Shown here piece after piece: positions 55,062 to 63,959 of a DNA stretch of 64,000 nt. The notes beneath the pieces were generated by a model. That model searched no databases and was not told the DNA's origin. It saw nothing but the letters and a program-made list of their open reading frames with translations. The position numbers and the translations under genes were made by a program. The DNA lies in the NCBI RefSeq assembly GCF_035917275.1, contig NZ_CP108508.1, positions 1,612,001-1,676,000 of the forward strand, in the 5' to 3' direction. This DNA comes from Streptomyces sp. NBC_01237. GTDB taxonomy: Bacteria > Actinomycetota > Actinomycetes > Streptomycetales > Streptomycetaceae. Position 1 is the first letter of the stretch. Each line of letters starts with the position of its first letter.

Positions 55062-56327
55062 TCACACGGTCTCCTCGCGGGTCAGAAGCAGTTGCTGCAC
55101 ATTGAGATAGCCGGAGCGGAAGCCCGCCTCCGAATAGGCGAGGTAGAACGTCCACATCCGGCGGAAGGTCGCGTCGAAGCCGAGGGCGTCGATCTCGTCG
55201 GTCCGTTCGGTGAACCGTTCCCGCCACAGGCGCAGGGTCTCGGCGTAGTGCGTGCCGAAGGGGGTGCGCTGCCGTATCCGCAGGCAGGTGTGGTCGGCGG
55301 TGACCCGTTCCACGGCCTGGGTGGAGGGCAGCAGGCCGCCGGGGAAGATGTACTTCTGGATCCAGGTGTACGTGGTGCGGCTGGCGCGCATCCGGTCGTC
55401 CGGCATGGTGATGGCCTGGAGGGCGATACGCCCGCCAGGGGCCAGGAGCCGTTCCAGGGTGGTGAAGTAGACCGGCCAGTACTCCTCGCCGACCGCCTCG
55501 ATCATCTCGACGCTGACGATCGCGTCGTACTCCCCGGTGATCTCGCGGTAGTCGCACAGCCGGACCTCGACCAGGTCCTCGAACCCGGCCTCACGGATGC
55601 GGGCCTCGGCCAGTTCGCGCTGTTCGGCGGAGAGCGTGACGGTGACGACACGGGCGCCTCGGCCGGCGGCCCTGATGGCGAGTTCGCCCCAGCCGGTGCC
55701 GATCTCCAGCAGAACGCTGCCGGGGCCGGCACCGGCCAGGTCCAGCAGACGGTCGATCTTGCGGTGCTGGGCGGCGGGCAGCAGCGAACGCTCCGCGGGG
55801 AAGCCGCGGAAGTACGCGGCGGAGTACGTCAGGGTCTCGTCGAGGAAGAGGGAGAAGAGGTCGTTCGACAGGTCGTAGTGGTGGCTGATGTTGTCGCGGG
55901 CGTGCTCGGGCGTGTTGGTGTGTCCGGCGGGCCGGCGCGCCGCCCACAGTCCGCGCAGCCGTTGCAGGGGGCGGGGGACCAGTTCGGCCGCGTTTGCGGC
56001 GAGCACGGTCAGCACGCCGACCAGGTCGGGCGAGTCCCACTCGCCCGCCATGTAGGACTCGCCGAAGCCGATGAGGCCGTGCGCACCGATCCTGCGGAAG
56101 AACCGCTCCGGTTCACGGATGTCCATGAGCGGACCGCCCAGGCCCAGGCTCTCGCCGTCGGCGAGCCGGGCCCGCAGCGGCAGCCGGGCCAGCGCGCTCC
56201 GGACGATCCGTTCAGCGAGGGCGGTCCGTGCCCGGGAGGTCCGGGGCGGCGTGACGATGTCGGGCCAGCGCTCCGGGTCGGGAGCGGGGGTGCGGTGCGC
56301 GGACAGCGCGGGTGTGGGCGCGTTCAC
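55062..56327 (-). CDS. cyclopropane-fatty-acid-synthase-type methyltransferase (UfaA1-like)
   Basis: 421 aa from ATG 56327. SAM-dependent addition of a methylene or methyl to unsaturated phospholipid acyl chains. N-terminal lipid-binding part (residues 1-135), then the Rossmann fold: DNISHHYDLSNDLFSLFLDE (about 143-162), LLEIGTGWGELAIRAAG (about 203-219; the usual Cys is Thr here), VSVEMIEAVGEEYW and QAITMPDDR. The homologue Rv0447c (ufaA1) was linked to 10-methyl fatty acids. Its ATG overlaps the DUF1365 stop. Confidence 0.92.
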   Translation of the reverse strand: MNAPTPALSAHRTPAPDPERWPDIVTPPRTSRARTALAERIVRSALARLPLRARLADGESLGLGGPLMDIREPERFFRRIGAHGLIGFGESYMAGEWDSPDLVGVLTVLAANAAELVPRPLQRLRGLWAARRPAGHTNTPEHARDNISHHYDLSNDLFSLFLDETLTYSAAYFRGFPAERSLLPAAQHRKIDRLLDLAGAGPGSVLLEIGTGWGELAIRAAGRGARVVTVTLSAEQRELAEARIREAGFEDLVEVRLCDYREITGEYDAIVSVEMIEAVGEEYWPVYFTTLERLLAPGGRIALQAITMPDDRMRASRTTYTWIQKYIFPGGLLPSTQAVERVTADHTCLRIRQRTPFGTHYAETLRLWRERFTERTDEIDALGFDATFRRMWTFYLAYSEAGFRSGYLNVQQLLLTREETV

Positions 56328-57046
56328 TGCATGCCTTCCTGTGTGCGGTGGGAGGGGCGGGGCCGCACGGGCAGCCCCCGCAGATACAGCCGGATTCCGT
56401 GCAGCCGGATCGCGGCGGAGACGAGAACGGTGGACCAGGGGTGACGCAGGGACAGCCGGAGCAGCTCGGCGGGAGTGGCTTCGCGCCGGGTGCCGCGTAC
56501 GGTCGCGGTGAACGGGCTTGTTCCGTCCCGCTCCAGACGGATGGTCAGGCCAAGGGCGGGGCCGGGCTCCGGCAACCGCATCCGATAGCTGCCGTCGACG
56601 GGGAAGAACGGCGATACGTAGAACTCCTTGGGGGTCTCCGCCCGGTCAGCCGCGTCCGGGCGGAGCAGATACCCGTGCCGCTCGCCGTAGGTGTTGTGCA
56701 CTTCGGCGACGACGCAGAGCGGGGTCCCGTCCCGGCGCCGGCACCAGTAGACGGTCAGCGGGTTGAACACATGGCCAAGGACGCGGGCCTGGGTGAGCAT
56801 CGTGACGGTGCCGTCGGCCAGGTCCACGCCGTGGCCGCGCAGGAAGCGTTCGAGGCCGGCGCGGATGGTGGGCGCGGTGCCGCCGAAGTGGTCGCGGGCC
56901 TCGAAACGGGCCAGCGGGCGCAGGACGCGCGGCAGCCGGGGCGGCCGATCGGGGTCGATGAACCACAGATGGGTGCGGTGGCGGAACGCGTACCGGCCGG
57001 GGATGGTCCGCACATGCGTGATCGTGCACGGGTAGAGGGCGCTCAC
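56324..57046 (-). CDS. DUF1365 protein
   Basis: 240 aa from GTG 57046 (GTG 57049 is also possible), overlapping the stop of the FAD oxidoreductase as GTGA. Family marks: VSALYPCTITHVRTIPGRYAFRHR (residues 1-24, quoted as HVRTIPGRYAFRHR), LWFIDPDRPP, VFNPLTVYWC and EVHNTYGERHGYLL. DUF1365 genes nearly always accompany this oxidoreductase/synthase pair. The activity is not established. It is the homologue of Rv0448c. Confidence 0.92.
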   Translation of the reverse strand: MSALYPCTITHVRTIPGRYAFRHRTHLWFIDPDRPPRLPRVLRPLARFEARDHFGGTAPTIRAGLERFLRGHGVDLADGTVTMLTQARVLGHVFNPLTVYWCRRRDGTPLCVVAEVHNTYGERHGYLLRPDAADRAETPKEFYVSPFFPVDGSYRMRLPEPGPALGLTIRLERDGTSPFTATVRGTRREATPAELLRLSLRHPWSTVLVSAAIRLHGIRLYLRGLPVRPRPSHRTQEGMQ

Positions 57047-58317
57047 CACGCCACCCCCAGCGCCGCGGCCGCCGCGGCCCCCGAACGGCAGCCGTCCTCG
57101 TGGAACCCCCAGCCGTGGTACGCCCCGGCGTAGGCGGTGACGGGTCCGGACAGTGCGGGAAGCCGGGCCTGGGCGGCCACCGATTCCGGGGTGTAGACGG
57201 GATGTTCGTAGACCATGCGGGCCCGGACCCGGTCCGGATCGACGCGGTCGGCGCCGTTGAGTGTGACGACGAAGGTGTCGGGGGCGTCCAGCCGCTGGAG
57301 CCGGTTCATGTCGTAGCTGACGGTGACCCGGTCGCTGTCGGCGGTGCAGGAGGGCATCAGGTAGTTCCATGAGGCCCGCGCGCCGCGGTTGCGGGGCAGG
57401 AGCGTCGTGTCGGTGTGGAGCAGGGTGGGGTTGCGGGAGTAGCGGAACGCGCCGAGGGTGCGGCGCTCCTCCTCCGTCGGGTCGGCCAGCAGCCGCAGCG
57501 CCTGGTCCGGGTGGGTGGCGATGACGACGGCGGCGTACGTGTGGGTGGTGCCGTCCTCGGTGAGGAGTTCCACGCCGTCGGCGTGGCGGCGCAGGGACCG
57601 CACCGGTGTGGAGGTGTGCACGGCGTTGAGCTGCTTGGCGACGCGGTCGACGTAGGTGCGCGAGCCGCCGGTGACCGTGCGCCAGACCGGGGAGCCGCCG
57701 ACCGTGAGCATCCCGTGGTGGTCCAGGAACCTGAACAGGTAGCGGGCCGGGTAGCGCAGTGCGGTCGCCGGGTCGCAGGACCAGACGGCCGAGACCATCG
57801 GGGTCAGGAAGTGGGAGTGGAAGTACGGCGAGAAGCGGGCGCGTGCGGTGAATTCGCCCAGCGTCATCTCGGGGGCCGCGGTGTCCGGCCGCGCGAGGAG
57901 GGCGCGGGCGGCCCGGTGGAAGCGCGGCACCTCGGTGAGCATCCGCAGATAGCGGCCGCGCAGCGCGGCGCCCGGCTGGGCGAACAGCCCGGCGGGGCCG
58001 CGGGCGCCCGCGTAGGCGAGGCCGCACCCCTCGCACCGTACGGACATGCTCATCTCGGACTCCTGTGTGGGGACGCCGAGTTCGTCGAAGAGGCGCAGCA
58101 GGTGCGGGTAGGTGCGCCGGTTGTGGACGATGAAGCCCGAGTCGACGCGGTGCGTCCGTCCGTCCGACCCGGTCAGGTCGTGGGTGTGCGCGTGTCCGCC
58201 GACGCGTTCATCCGCCTCGTACAGCGTCACGTCGTGGGCCTTGTGGAGGATGTGCGCCGCGGTCAGTCCCGCCACTCCGGCGCCCACCACGGCCATCCGC
58301 CGCCGCTCCCGTGCCAT
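57043..58317 (-). CDS. FAD-dependent amine-oxidase-type oxidoreductase
   Basis: 424 aa from ATG 58317, with GAGGAG upstream. FAD Rossmann fold: MAVVGAGVAGLTAAHILHKA (residues 8-27), then EADERVGGHAHTHDL. Other marks are SGFIVHNRRTYPHLLRL, VIATHPDQALRLL and the C-terminal AYHGWGFHEDGCRSG. Relatives (Rv0449c, and UfaD of Rhodobacter as I recall it) desaturate methylated acyl chains. It is the first gene of the leftward unit, about 55 nt downstream of its SigK-type promoter. Confidence 0.92.
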   Translation of the reverse strand: MARERRRMAVVGAGVAGLTAAHILHKAHDVTLYEADERVGGHAHTHDLTGSDGRTHRVDSGFIVHNRRTYPHLLRLFDELGVPTQESEMSMSVRCEGCGLAYAGARGPAGLFAQPGAALRGRYLRMLTEVPRFHRAARALLARPDTAAPEMTLGEFTARARFSPYFHSHFLTPMVSAVWSCDPATALRYPARYLFRFLDHHGMLTVGGSPVWRTVTGGSRTYVDRVAKQLNAVHTSTPVRSLRRHADGVELLTEDGTTHTYAAVVIATHPDQALRLLADPTEEERRTLGAFRYSRNPTLLHTDTTLLPRNRGARASWNYLMPSCTADSDRVTVSYDMNRLQRLDAPDTFVVTLNGADRVDPDRVRARMVYEHPVYTPESVAAQARLPALSGPVTAYAGAYHGWGFHEDGCRSGAAAAAALGVAW

Positions 58318-58378
58318 TGCCTGCTCCTCGGGTCCTTCTTCGCCGACCGGGGCGCTGCTGCGAAGCCCCTTTCCGTTG

Positions 58379-58406
58379 ATTCGTCGCCGTGGACGGGGCG
58401 GATTGG
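58379..58406 (-). promoter_or_regulatory. SigK-type promoter of the FAD oxidoreductase unit
   Basis: Read leftwards: CCAATCC (58400-58406), 15 bp, ACGAAT (58379-58384). Same spacing as the sigK promoter, with one change in the -10. Confidence 0.8.
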
Positions 58407-58440
58407 TCGGTCTTCGACTCTGACCCGATCGGGTGAACAA

Positions 58441-58468
58441 CCAATCCACGGACCGTTCCGTGCCGAAT
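58441..58468 (+). promoter_or_regulatory. SigK-type promoter of the molybdopterin oxidoreductase gene
   Basis: CCAATCC (58441-58447), 15 bp, CCGAAT (58463-58468). Transcription would begin about 7 nt later, at or next to the GTG 58476, giving a leaderless mRNA. Confidence 0.82.
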
Positions 58469-58475
58469 ACATGGC

Positions 58476-60104
58476 GTGAGGAAAGTTCAGAACGATTCGC
58501 GGACGCACGGCACCTCCGGGTCCCGCAGGTCCCGCTGGGCGCGTGCAGTCTTCGCCGCGCTCGGCGGTCTGATCGCCGGGTTCTGCGCCCTGTGCGTGGC
58601 CGAGCTGGTCGCTGCCGCCGTACGTCCCGAGGCGGGGCCGGTCACAGCGGTGGGCGGGGCGGTCATCGACCGCACTCCCCCGGCGCTGAAGGACTTCGCC
58701 GTACGGAATTTCGGCACCAACGACAAGCTGGTGCTCCAGCTGGGAATCCTCGTGCTGCTGGCGGTCTTCGCCATGGCGGTGGGGGTGCTCGCGCTGCGGC
58801 ACCGGCTGCTCGGTTCGGCGGCCGTTCTGGTCTTCGGTGTGGTCGGGGCGGTGGCGGCGACCACCCGGCCGGAGGGCGGGCCCGGCGACGCGCTGCCTTC
58901 GGTGGTGGGAGCCGTGGTGGCCGCGGGAGTGCTGTATCTCCTGATCGGGCGGCTCATCCGGGTTCCCGGCCCGTCTCCCGCGGCTGGGGAGACGGGCCGG
59001 GGGACGCCGGGCTCCTTCGACCGCCGCGGTTTCGTGATCGCGGCGACCGCGGCCGCGGCGGCCTCGGCAGGTGCGGGCCTGGTGGGACGGAGACTCACCG
59101 CGTCCGTACAGGCCGGGGCCTCCGCCTCACGCGCGGAGATCGTCCTCCCGGTGCCGGATTCGGCGGCGCCCGCCGTCCCGCGCGGCGCCGATCTGGGCAT
59201 CCGGGGTGTGAGCTCGTTCATCACCTCGAACAAGAGCTTCTACCGGGTGGACACCGCTCTGGTGGTGCCCCAGGTCGATGCCGACCGGTGGCGGCTGCGC
59301 ATCCATGGCAAGGGCGTCGCCCGTCCCCTCACCGTCACCTTCCGCGACCTGCTGGCGCGGGAGATCATCGAGCGCGACATCACCCTGACCTGTGTGTCCA
59401 ACGAGGTCGGCGGGCCCTACGTCGGCAACGCCCGCTGGATCGGCGTGCGACTGGCCGACCTGCTGCGCGAGGCCGGAGTGAAGCCCCCGTCGCGGGGCGG
59501 ACCCGCCGACCAGATCGTGTCGCGCTCGGTGGACGGCATGACGATCGGCACACCGGTCGAGGACGTCATGGACGGGCGGGACGCGCTCCTCGCGCTCGGT
59601 ATGAACGGCGAGCCGCTGCCCTTCGCGCACGGTTTCCCGGTCCGGATGCTCGTGCCGGGGCTGTACGGCTATGTGTCGGCCTGCAAATGGATCCAGGACA
59701 TCGAGCTGACGACGTTCGACGACTACGACGCCTACTGGGTCAAGCGCAGTTGGTCGCGCCGGGGTCCTATCAAGACCGAGTCGCGCATCGACACCCCGCG
59801 CCCCTTCGCGTCCCCCAAGGCGGGCACGGTGCCCGTCGCCGGTGTCGCCTGGGCCCAGCACCGGGGCATCGACCGGGTGGAGGTCCGGGTGGACGGCGGC
59901 GAGTGGCACCGTGCCCGCCTCGGCACGGAGGACAGCCGGGACACCTGGCGTCAGTGGGTGTGGGAATGGCCGGCCACGTCCGGCAACCACACCCTTGAGG
60001 TCCGTGCGACGGACCGCACCGGCGCCACCCAGACCGGCAAACGGGTCGGCACCGTCCCCAACGGCGCGACCGGCTGGCATTCGGTGGTGGTCAAGGTGCC
60101 CTGA
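58476..60104 (+). CDS. membrane molybdopterin-dependent oxidoreductase (sulfite-oxidase/YedY type)
   Basis: 542 aa from GTG 58476, no Shine-Dalgarno, consistent with a leaderless mRNA. Four to five N-terminal helices (residues about 20-165) precede an internal twin-arginine-like segment, FDRRGFVIAATAAAAASAG (about 185-203). The Moco domain has the ligand cysteine in ITLTCVSNEVGGPYVGNARW, and VRMLVPGLYGYVSACKWI. The C-terminal dimerisation domain (about residues 440-540) has VEVRVDGGEWHRARLG. Possible role: reduction of oxidised residues or lipids outside the membrane. Confidence 0.9.
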   Translation: MRKVQNDSRTHGTSGSRRSRWARAVFAALGGLIAGFCALCVAELVAAAVRPEAGPVTAVGGAVIDRTPPALKDFAVRNFGTNDKLVLQLGILVLLAVFAMAVGVLALRHRLLGSAAVLVFGVVGAVAATTRPEGGPGDALPSVVGAVVAAGVLYLLIGRLIRVPGPSPAAGETGRGTPGSFDRRGFVIAATAAAAASAGAGLVGRRLTASVQAGASASRAEIVLPVPDSAAPAVPRGADLGIRGVSSFITSNKSFYRVDTALVVPQVDADRWRLRIHGKGVARPLTVTFRDLLAREIIERDITLTCVSNEVGGPYVGNARWIGVRLADLLREAGVKPPSRGGPADQIVSRSVDGMTIGTPVEDVMDGRDALLALGMNGEPLPFAHGFPVRMLVPGLYGYVSACKWIQDIELTTFDDYDAYWVKRSWSRRGPIKTESRIDTPRPFASPKAGTVPVAGVAWAQHRGIDRVEVRVDGGEWHRARLGTEDSRDTWRQWVWEWPATSGNHTLEVRATDRTGATQTGKRVGTVPNGATGWHSVVVKVP

Positions 60105-60172
60105 CCTCTCGTCACCCATCGCCTATCGCCCATGACCAGCGTATTGATCACCACCCCATCCAGGAGAACACC

Positions 60173-60814
60173 ATGAACACCCTGCACTTCCGTCGCATCG
60201 CCGTCGCCGTGTCCGCCGCAGCCGTTCTGCCGCTGGCCCTGACGGCCTGTTCCTCCGACGACTCCAAGGACGCCGCAGCCGGTTCCACACCGAGCGCGGC
60301 GTCGTCGGCCGCCTCGGACGGCGACTCGATGAACATGGACGAGCCGTTCGGCCCGGCGTGCGCATCGGTGCCGAAGGACGGCGCGGGCTCGTTCTCCGGC
60401 ATGGCGAAGGACCCGGTCGCCACGGCCGCGTCGAACAACCCGGACCTCTCCACCCTGGTCACCGCCGTCAAGCAGGCGGGTCTGGTCGACACCCTGAACA
60501 ACGCGCAGAACATCACGGTGTTCGCGCCGACCAACGAGGCCTTCGCCAAGATCCCGAAGGCCGACCTGGACAAGCTGCTGGCGAACAAGGCCGAGCTGAC
60601 CAAGGTGCTCACGTATCACGTGGTGGGCGAGAAGCTGACGCCGAAGCAGCTGGAGAACGGGTCCTTCGACACCTTGGAGAAGAGCAAGCTGACGACGTCC
60701 GGTTCGGGGATGGTCTACACGGTGAACGACTCCTCGAAGGTCGTCTGCGGCAATGTGCCGACCGCCAATGCCACGGTCTACATCATCGACACGGTCCTGA
60801 TGCCGCCGAAGTAG
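60173..60814 (+). CDS. fasciclin-domain lipoprotein (MPT70/MPT83-like)
   Basis: 213 aa from ATG 60173, with CCAGGAG upstream. Lipobox LALTACSSD (Cys at residue 26). After a Ser/Ala linker comes a FAS1 domain: DPVATAASNNPDLSTLVTAV, ITVFAPTNEAFAKIP, LTYHVVGEKLTP and the C-terminal VYIIDTVLMPP. The pair of cysteines CASVP and KVVCGNVP resembles MPT70. It is 68 bp downstream of the Moco gene and most likely in the same SigK transcript. An adhesion or surface role is likely. Confidence 0.92.
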   Translation: MNTLHFRRIAVAVSAAAVLPLALTACSSDDSKDAAAGSTPSAASSAASDGDSMNMDEPFGPACASVPKDGAGSFSGMAKDPVATAASNNPDLSTLVTAVKQAGLVDTLNNAQNITVFAPTNEAFAKIPKADLDKLLANKAELTKVLTYHVVGEKLTPKQLENGSFDTLEKSKLTTSGSGMVYTVNDSSKVVCGNVPTANATVYIIDTVLMPPK

Positions 60815-60888
60815 TCCCGAAGCGGTTCGTGCGAGCCGTGACGGCCCCCGATGCGTGCGGGGCGTGCCGCCCGCCCTACCCTGGCCCG

Positions 60889-61905
60889 ATGAACCCGCTG
60901 GATCAGGTATCCCGCACGGCCCGGGTGTCGGGAGCCGTCGTCGGCTCGGCGGCCGGTGACGCGCTGGGGGCGCCGTTCGAGTTCGGCGCCGCCGGAGCGT
61001 TCACGGCCCGCTTCCCGGACGGCGTCGGCACGATGTGCGGGGGCGGCGGCTGGGATCCGGGCGAGGCGACGGACGACACGCAGATGGCGGTTCTCGTCGG
61101 GGAGTCCCTGCTGGAGCGCGGCGCCCTGGACCTGCCGGAGATGTTCGGCCGGTTCCGGCGGTGGGCGGCGGGCGATCCGAAGGACATCGGTCTGCAGACC
61201 GAGGACGTCCTGACGAGCGGTGATCCCTGGGACCTGGCCGCCGCGCTGCACTTCCAGGTCAACGGACGGGCCGCGGGCAACGGTTGCCTGATGCGGGCCA
61301 CCACCTCGGCGGTGTACTTCGCGGGGGCGGGCCGAGCGGCGACCATGGACGCGGCCCGCCGGATCGCGGCGCTGACGCATGGTGACCGGGCGGCCTGGGA
61401 AGGCACCGCCCTCTTCCACGAACTGGTCCGGGTGGCGCTGGCCGGCGGCGACCCGCTCGCCGCCGTACCCGACGTCCTGGAGCACGTACACGAGGATCAC
61501 CGTGCGCGGTGGGCCGCCAACCTGGCGCCCGGCTGGCACCCGGACAGGGCGACCGAGTTCAACGGTGCGGTGTGGCCGTGCCTGGGCACCGCGCTGTGGG
61601 CGCTGCGCACGACGGACTGCTTCGAGAACGCGCTGGTGGCGGCCGTCGACGTGGGCGGAGACACCGACACGGTCGCGGCGGTGACGGGCGGCCTCGCGGG
61701 CGCGGTGTACGGGGCCGCTGCGATCCCGGAACGCTGGACGGAGCCCCTGCACGTCCCCCTGCCCGGGTACGGGGACCGGGTACTGAGGACCGACGATCTG
61801 GTGTCGCTGGCGGAACAACTGGACGGCGGGACGGCAGGACGGCGGAACCGTTGGACGGCGGGACGACCCGGAAGACCGTGCCATGCCGGGTCCGACGGCC
61901 CGTGA
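60889..61905 (+). CDS. ADP-ribosylglycohydrolase
   Basis: 338 aa from ATG 60889. DraG family: AVVGSAAGDALGAPFEF (residues 16-32), TDDTQMAVLVGESLLERG with the dinuclear-metal TDDTQM (about 61-66), and DVGGDTDTVAAVTGGLAGAVYG (about 255-276) with the second metal site. It removes ADP-ribose from proteins or small molecules. TACCCT (60877-60882) ends 6 nt before the ATG, so a leaderless mRNA is likely. Confidence 0.92.
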   Translation: MNPLDQVSRTARVSGAVVGSAAGDALGAPFEFGAAGAFTARFPDGVGTMCGGGGWDPGEATDDTQMAVLVGESLLERGALDLPEMFGRFRRWAAGDPKDIGLQTEDVLTSGDPWDLAAALHFQVNGRAAGNGCLMRATTSAVYFAGAGRAATMDAARRIAALTHGDRAAWEGTALFHELVRVALAGGDPLAAVPDVLEHVHEDHRARWAANLAPGWHPDRATEFNGAVWPCLGTALWALRTTDCFENALVAAVDVGGDTDTVAAVTGGLAGAVYGAAAIPERWTEPLHVPLPGYGDRVLRTDDLVSLAEQLDGGTAGRRNRWTAGRPGRPCHAGSDGP

Positions 61906-62039
61906 CCGTACATCCGCCGACCGCACAGTGAGATAAATCTACGCATAAGGGAGAGATAAGAGCAGAATGGTATCTGCAGGCACTTTCCGCACACTCCCCA
62001 CAGCGGTCGGGCCTGTTGGACCGAAGGAGACGAAAACTC

Positions 62040-62480
62040 ATGAGCAACGTCTCACACACCCGGCGTGACCTGGCCGGTCACCCGGATGTCCCCGAAATGC
62101 GCGAGCGGTACGACCGTATGCTCGGTGGCCGCGACGTGGCGCTGGTGGACGGACCGGCGTTCCTCGTCGGTCTGTACTGCGCCGTCTCGCCGTGGGTGCT
62201 CCACTTCACCGCGAGCCAGCCCGCGCTCGTGACGCACAACCTCGTGATGGGTATCGCCATCGCCGTGCTGGCACTGGGATTCTCCGTCATGCCTGAGCGC
62301 ATGTACGGCCTGAGCTGGGCCATGTGCGCCATGGGTGCCTGGATCATCGTGTCGACCTGGGTCGTGGGCAGCAGCCCGGACACCGGGGTCATCATCAACA
62401 ACGTCGTCGTCGGTGGGCTGACCGTCCTGCTGGGACTGATCTGCGCGGGAACGGCGGCGAGGAGCCGCAGGAAGATCTGA
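62040..62480 (+). CDS. SPW repeat membrane protein
   Basis: 146 aa from ATG 62040, with AAGGAG 9 nt upstream. Four helices; the SPW motif is AVSPWVLHFT (about residues 53-62), and the second repeat has VSTWVVGSS. The family is found in streptomycetes and mycobacteria; the function is unknown. The upstream 61930-61975 is unusually AT-rich for this DNA but shows no promoter that I can assign. Confidence 0.85.
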   Translation: MSNVSHTRRDLAGHPDVPEMRERYDRMLGGRDVALVDGPAFLVGLYCAVSPWVLHFTASQPALVTHNLVMGIAIAVLALGFSVMPERMYGLSWAMCAMGAWIIVSTWVVGSSPDTGVIINNVVVGGLTVLLGLICAGTAARSRRKI

Positions 62481-62858
62481 CCGAGCCGCACCACGGGCGG
62501 GGGACCGTCGTGGCCGCGGGCTCTCGGACGAGGGCTGCGGCCACCACCCCTGCCCGCACCACGGGCCGCGTGTCCGGCGCCACCGGCCCGGTCCGCCCAC
62601 CGGCCCGGTCCGCCCACCGGCCCGGTCCGCCCACCGGCCCGGTCCGCCCACCGGCCCGGTCCGCCCACCGGCCCATGGTTGACGAGACACCAACACGCCT
62701 GTTCCACTGGGCGAATGCGCCCTCAGCTGCGGCTGGTCACCCGTGACCACATCGACTTCGGTCGAGTGTGGTCATCCTCGTGTCGTCCTTGACCGCTCCA
62801 CGTCACGGCATTCCCCGACACGACCGGTTTCCACCGCAGCACGAGATGAGGCTTCGCC
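62481..62858. other. intergenic region with 17-bp array
   Basis: 378 bp without a gene. It holds the tandem array at 62585-62669 and a dyad GGTCACCCGTGACC (62730-62743) upstream of the LLM gene. No promoter was assigned. Confidence 0.5.
62585..62669. repeat. 17-bp tandem repeat, five copies
   Basis: Five perfect contiguous copies of GGCCCGGTCCGCCCACC and the start of a sixth. There are no spacers, so it is not a CRISPR. Confidence 0.97.
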
Positions 62859-63959
62859 ATGCCCGTCGAGTTCCTCGGCATCGCAGCGACCAATGAAGGT
62901 TCCGAAGTGACCGCCCGCTCGGGGGCGTCCTTCGACAAGGAGTACACGCTCAAGCTGGCCCGCGCCCACCAGGACCACGGCTGGGACCGGGTGCTGTTCG
63001 CCTACGGCTCGGGCTCCCCCGACCCGTCCCCCGCCGCCGCGTACATAGCCGCCCGGACCGAGACCCTGCAGATCCTGGTGGCCCACCGCCCCAACGTCTC
63101 GTACCCCACCTTCGCGGCCAAGACCTTCGCGACCCTGGACCGGATCAGCGACGGACGCCTCGCCGTGCACTTCATCACCGGCGGGAACGACCACGAGCAG
63201 CAGCGCGAGGGCGACTTCCTCACGAAGGACGAGCGGTACGCGCGTACCCGCGAGGCCATCCAGATCATCAAGAAGGCCTGGACCTCGCACGAGCCCTTCG
63301 ACCACGAGGGTACGCACTACCGCTTCAACGACTTCGTGAGCGACACCTTCCCGGTCCAACAGCCGCATCCGCGCGTCTCGTTCGGCGGATCGTCGGCCGC
63401 CGCCTACGCGGCCGGAGGCGCCGAGGCCGACATCTACTGCCTCTGGGGCGAACCGCTCGCCGAGACCGCCGAACAGATCGAGTCGGTGAAGGCCGCCGCG
63501 AAGGCCGCGGGCCGCACGGACGTCCCGAAGATCCAGGTCGCGTTCCGCCCGATCATCGCGCCGACCGAGGAACTGGCGTGGGAGAAGGCACATCGCACGC
63601 TCGACCGCATCAAGGCCCGCAGGGCCGGCACCCCACCGGCCCGCCGCCACCCGTTGACGAACCCCGAGAACTCCGGTTCGCAGCGGCTGCTCAGAGTGGC
63701 CGCGCAGAGCGAGCGCCACGACCGGGCGCTGTGGACACCCACCGCGGCCGAGACGGGCGGCGGGGGCAACTCGACGGCGCTGGTGGGCACACCGGAAACG
63801 GTGGCGCAGGCGCTGCTCGACTACTACGACCTGGGCGTGGACATCCTCTCCGCCCGCGGCTACGACCTGCTGGACGACGCCATCGACTTCGGCCGGTTCG
63901 TGATTCCCCTCGTCCGCGAGGAAGTGGCCAAACGGGACGCGTCCAGGCAAGCGGCCTGA
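62859..63959 (+). CDS. LLM-class FMN-dependent monooxygenase (SsuD-like)
   Basis: 366 aa from ATG 62859. Bacterial-luciferase-like barrel: RVLFAYGSGSPDPSPAAAYI (about residues 44-63), PTFAAKTFATLDRISDGRLAVHFITGG (about 82-108), DHEQQREGDFLTKDERYART (about 111-130) and the C-terminal LVGTPETVAQALLDYYDLGVDILSARGYD. It resembles alkanesulfonate monooxygenase SsuD and would need a separate flavin reductase, which is not visible here. The substrate is inferred. Confidence 0.9.
   Translation: MPVEFLGIAATNEGSEVTARSGASFDKEYTLKLARAHQDHGWDRVLFAYGSGSPDPSPAAAYIAARTETLQILVAHRPNVSYPTFAAKTFATLDRISDGRLAVHFITGGNDHEQQREGDFLTKDERYARTREAIQIIKKAWTSHEPFDHEGTHYRFNDFVSDTFPVQQPHPRVSFGGSSAAAYAAGGAEADIYCLWGEPLAETAEQIESVKAAAKAAGRTDVPKIQVAFRPIIAPTEELAWEKAHRTLDRIKARRAGTPPARRHPLTNPENSGSQRLLRVAAQSERHDRALWTPTAAETGGGGNSTALVGTPETVAQALLDYYDLGVDILSARGYDLLDDAIDFGRFVIPLVREEVAKRDASRQAA

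Noticed and set aside
61930..61975. AT-rich stretch before the SPW gene as a SigB-type promoter
   Set aside because: A GGTAT word is present, but the expected partner element and spacing are not.
62585..62669. Possible CRISPR array
   Set aside because: Repeats are contiguous without spacers and no cas genes are present.
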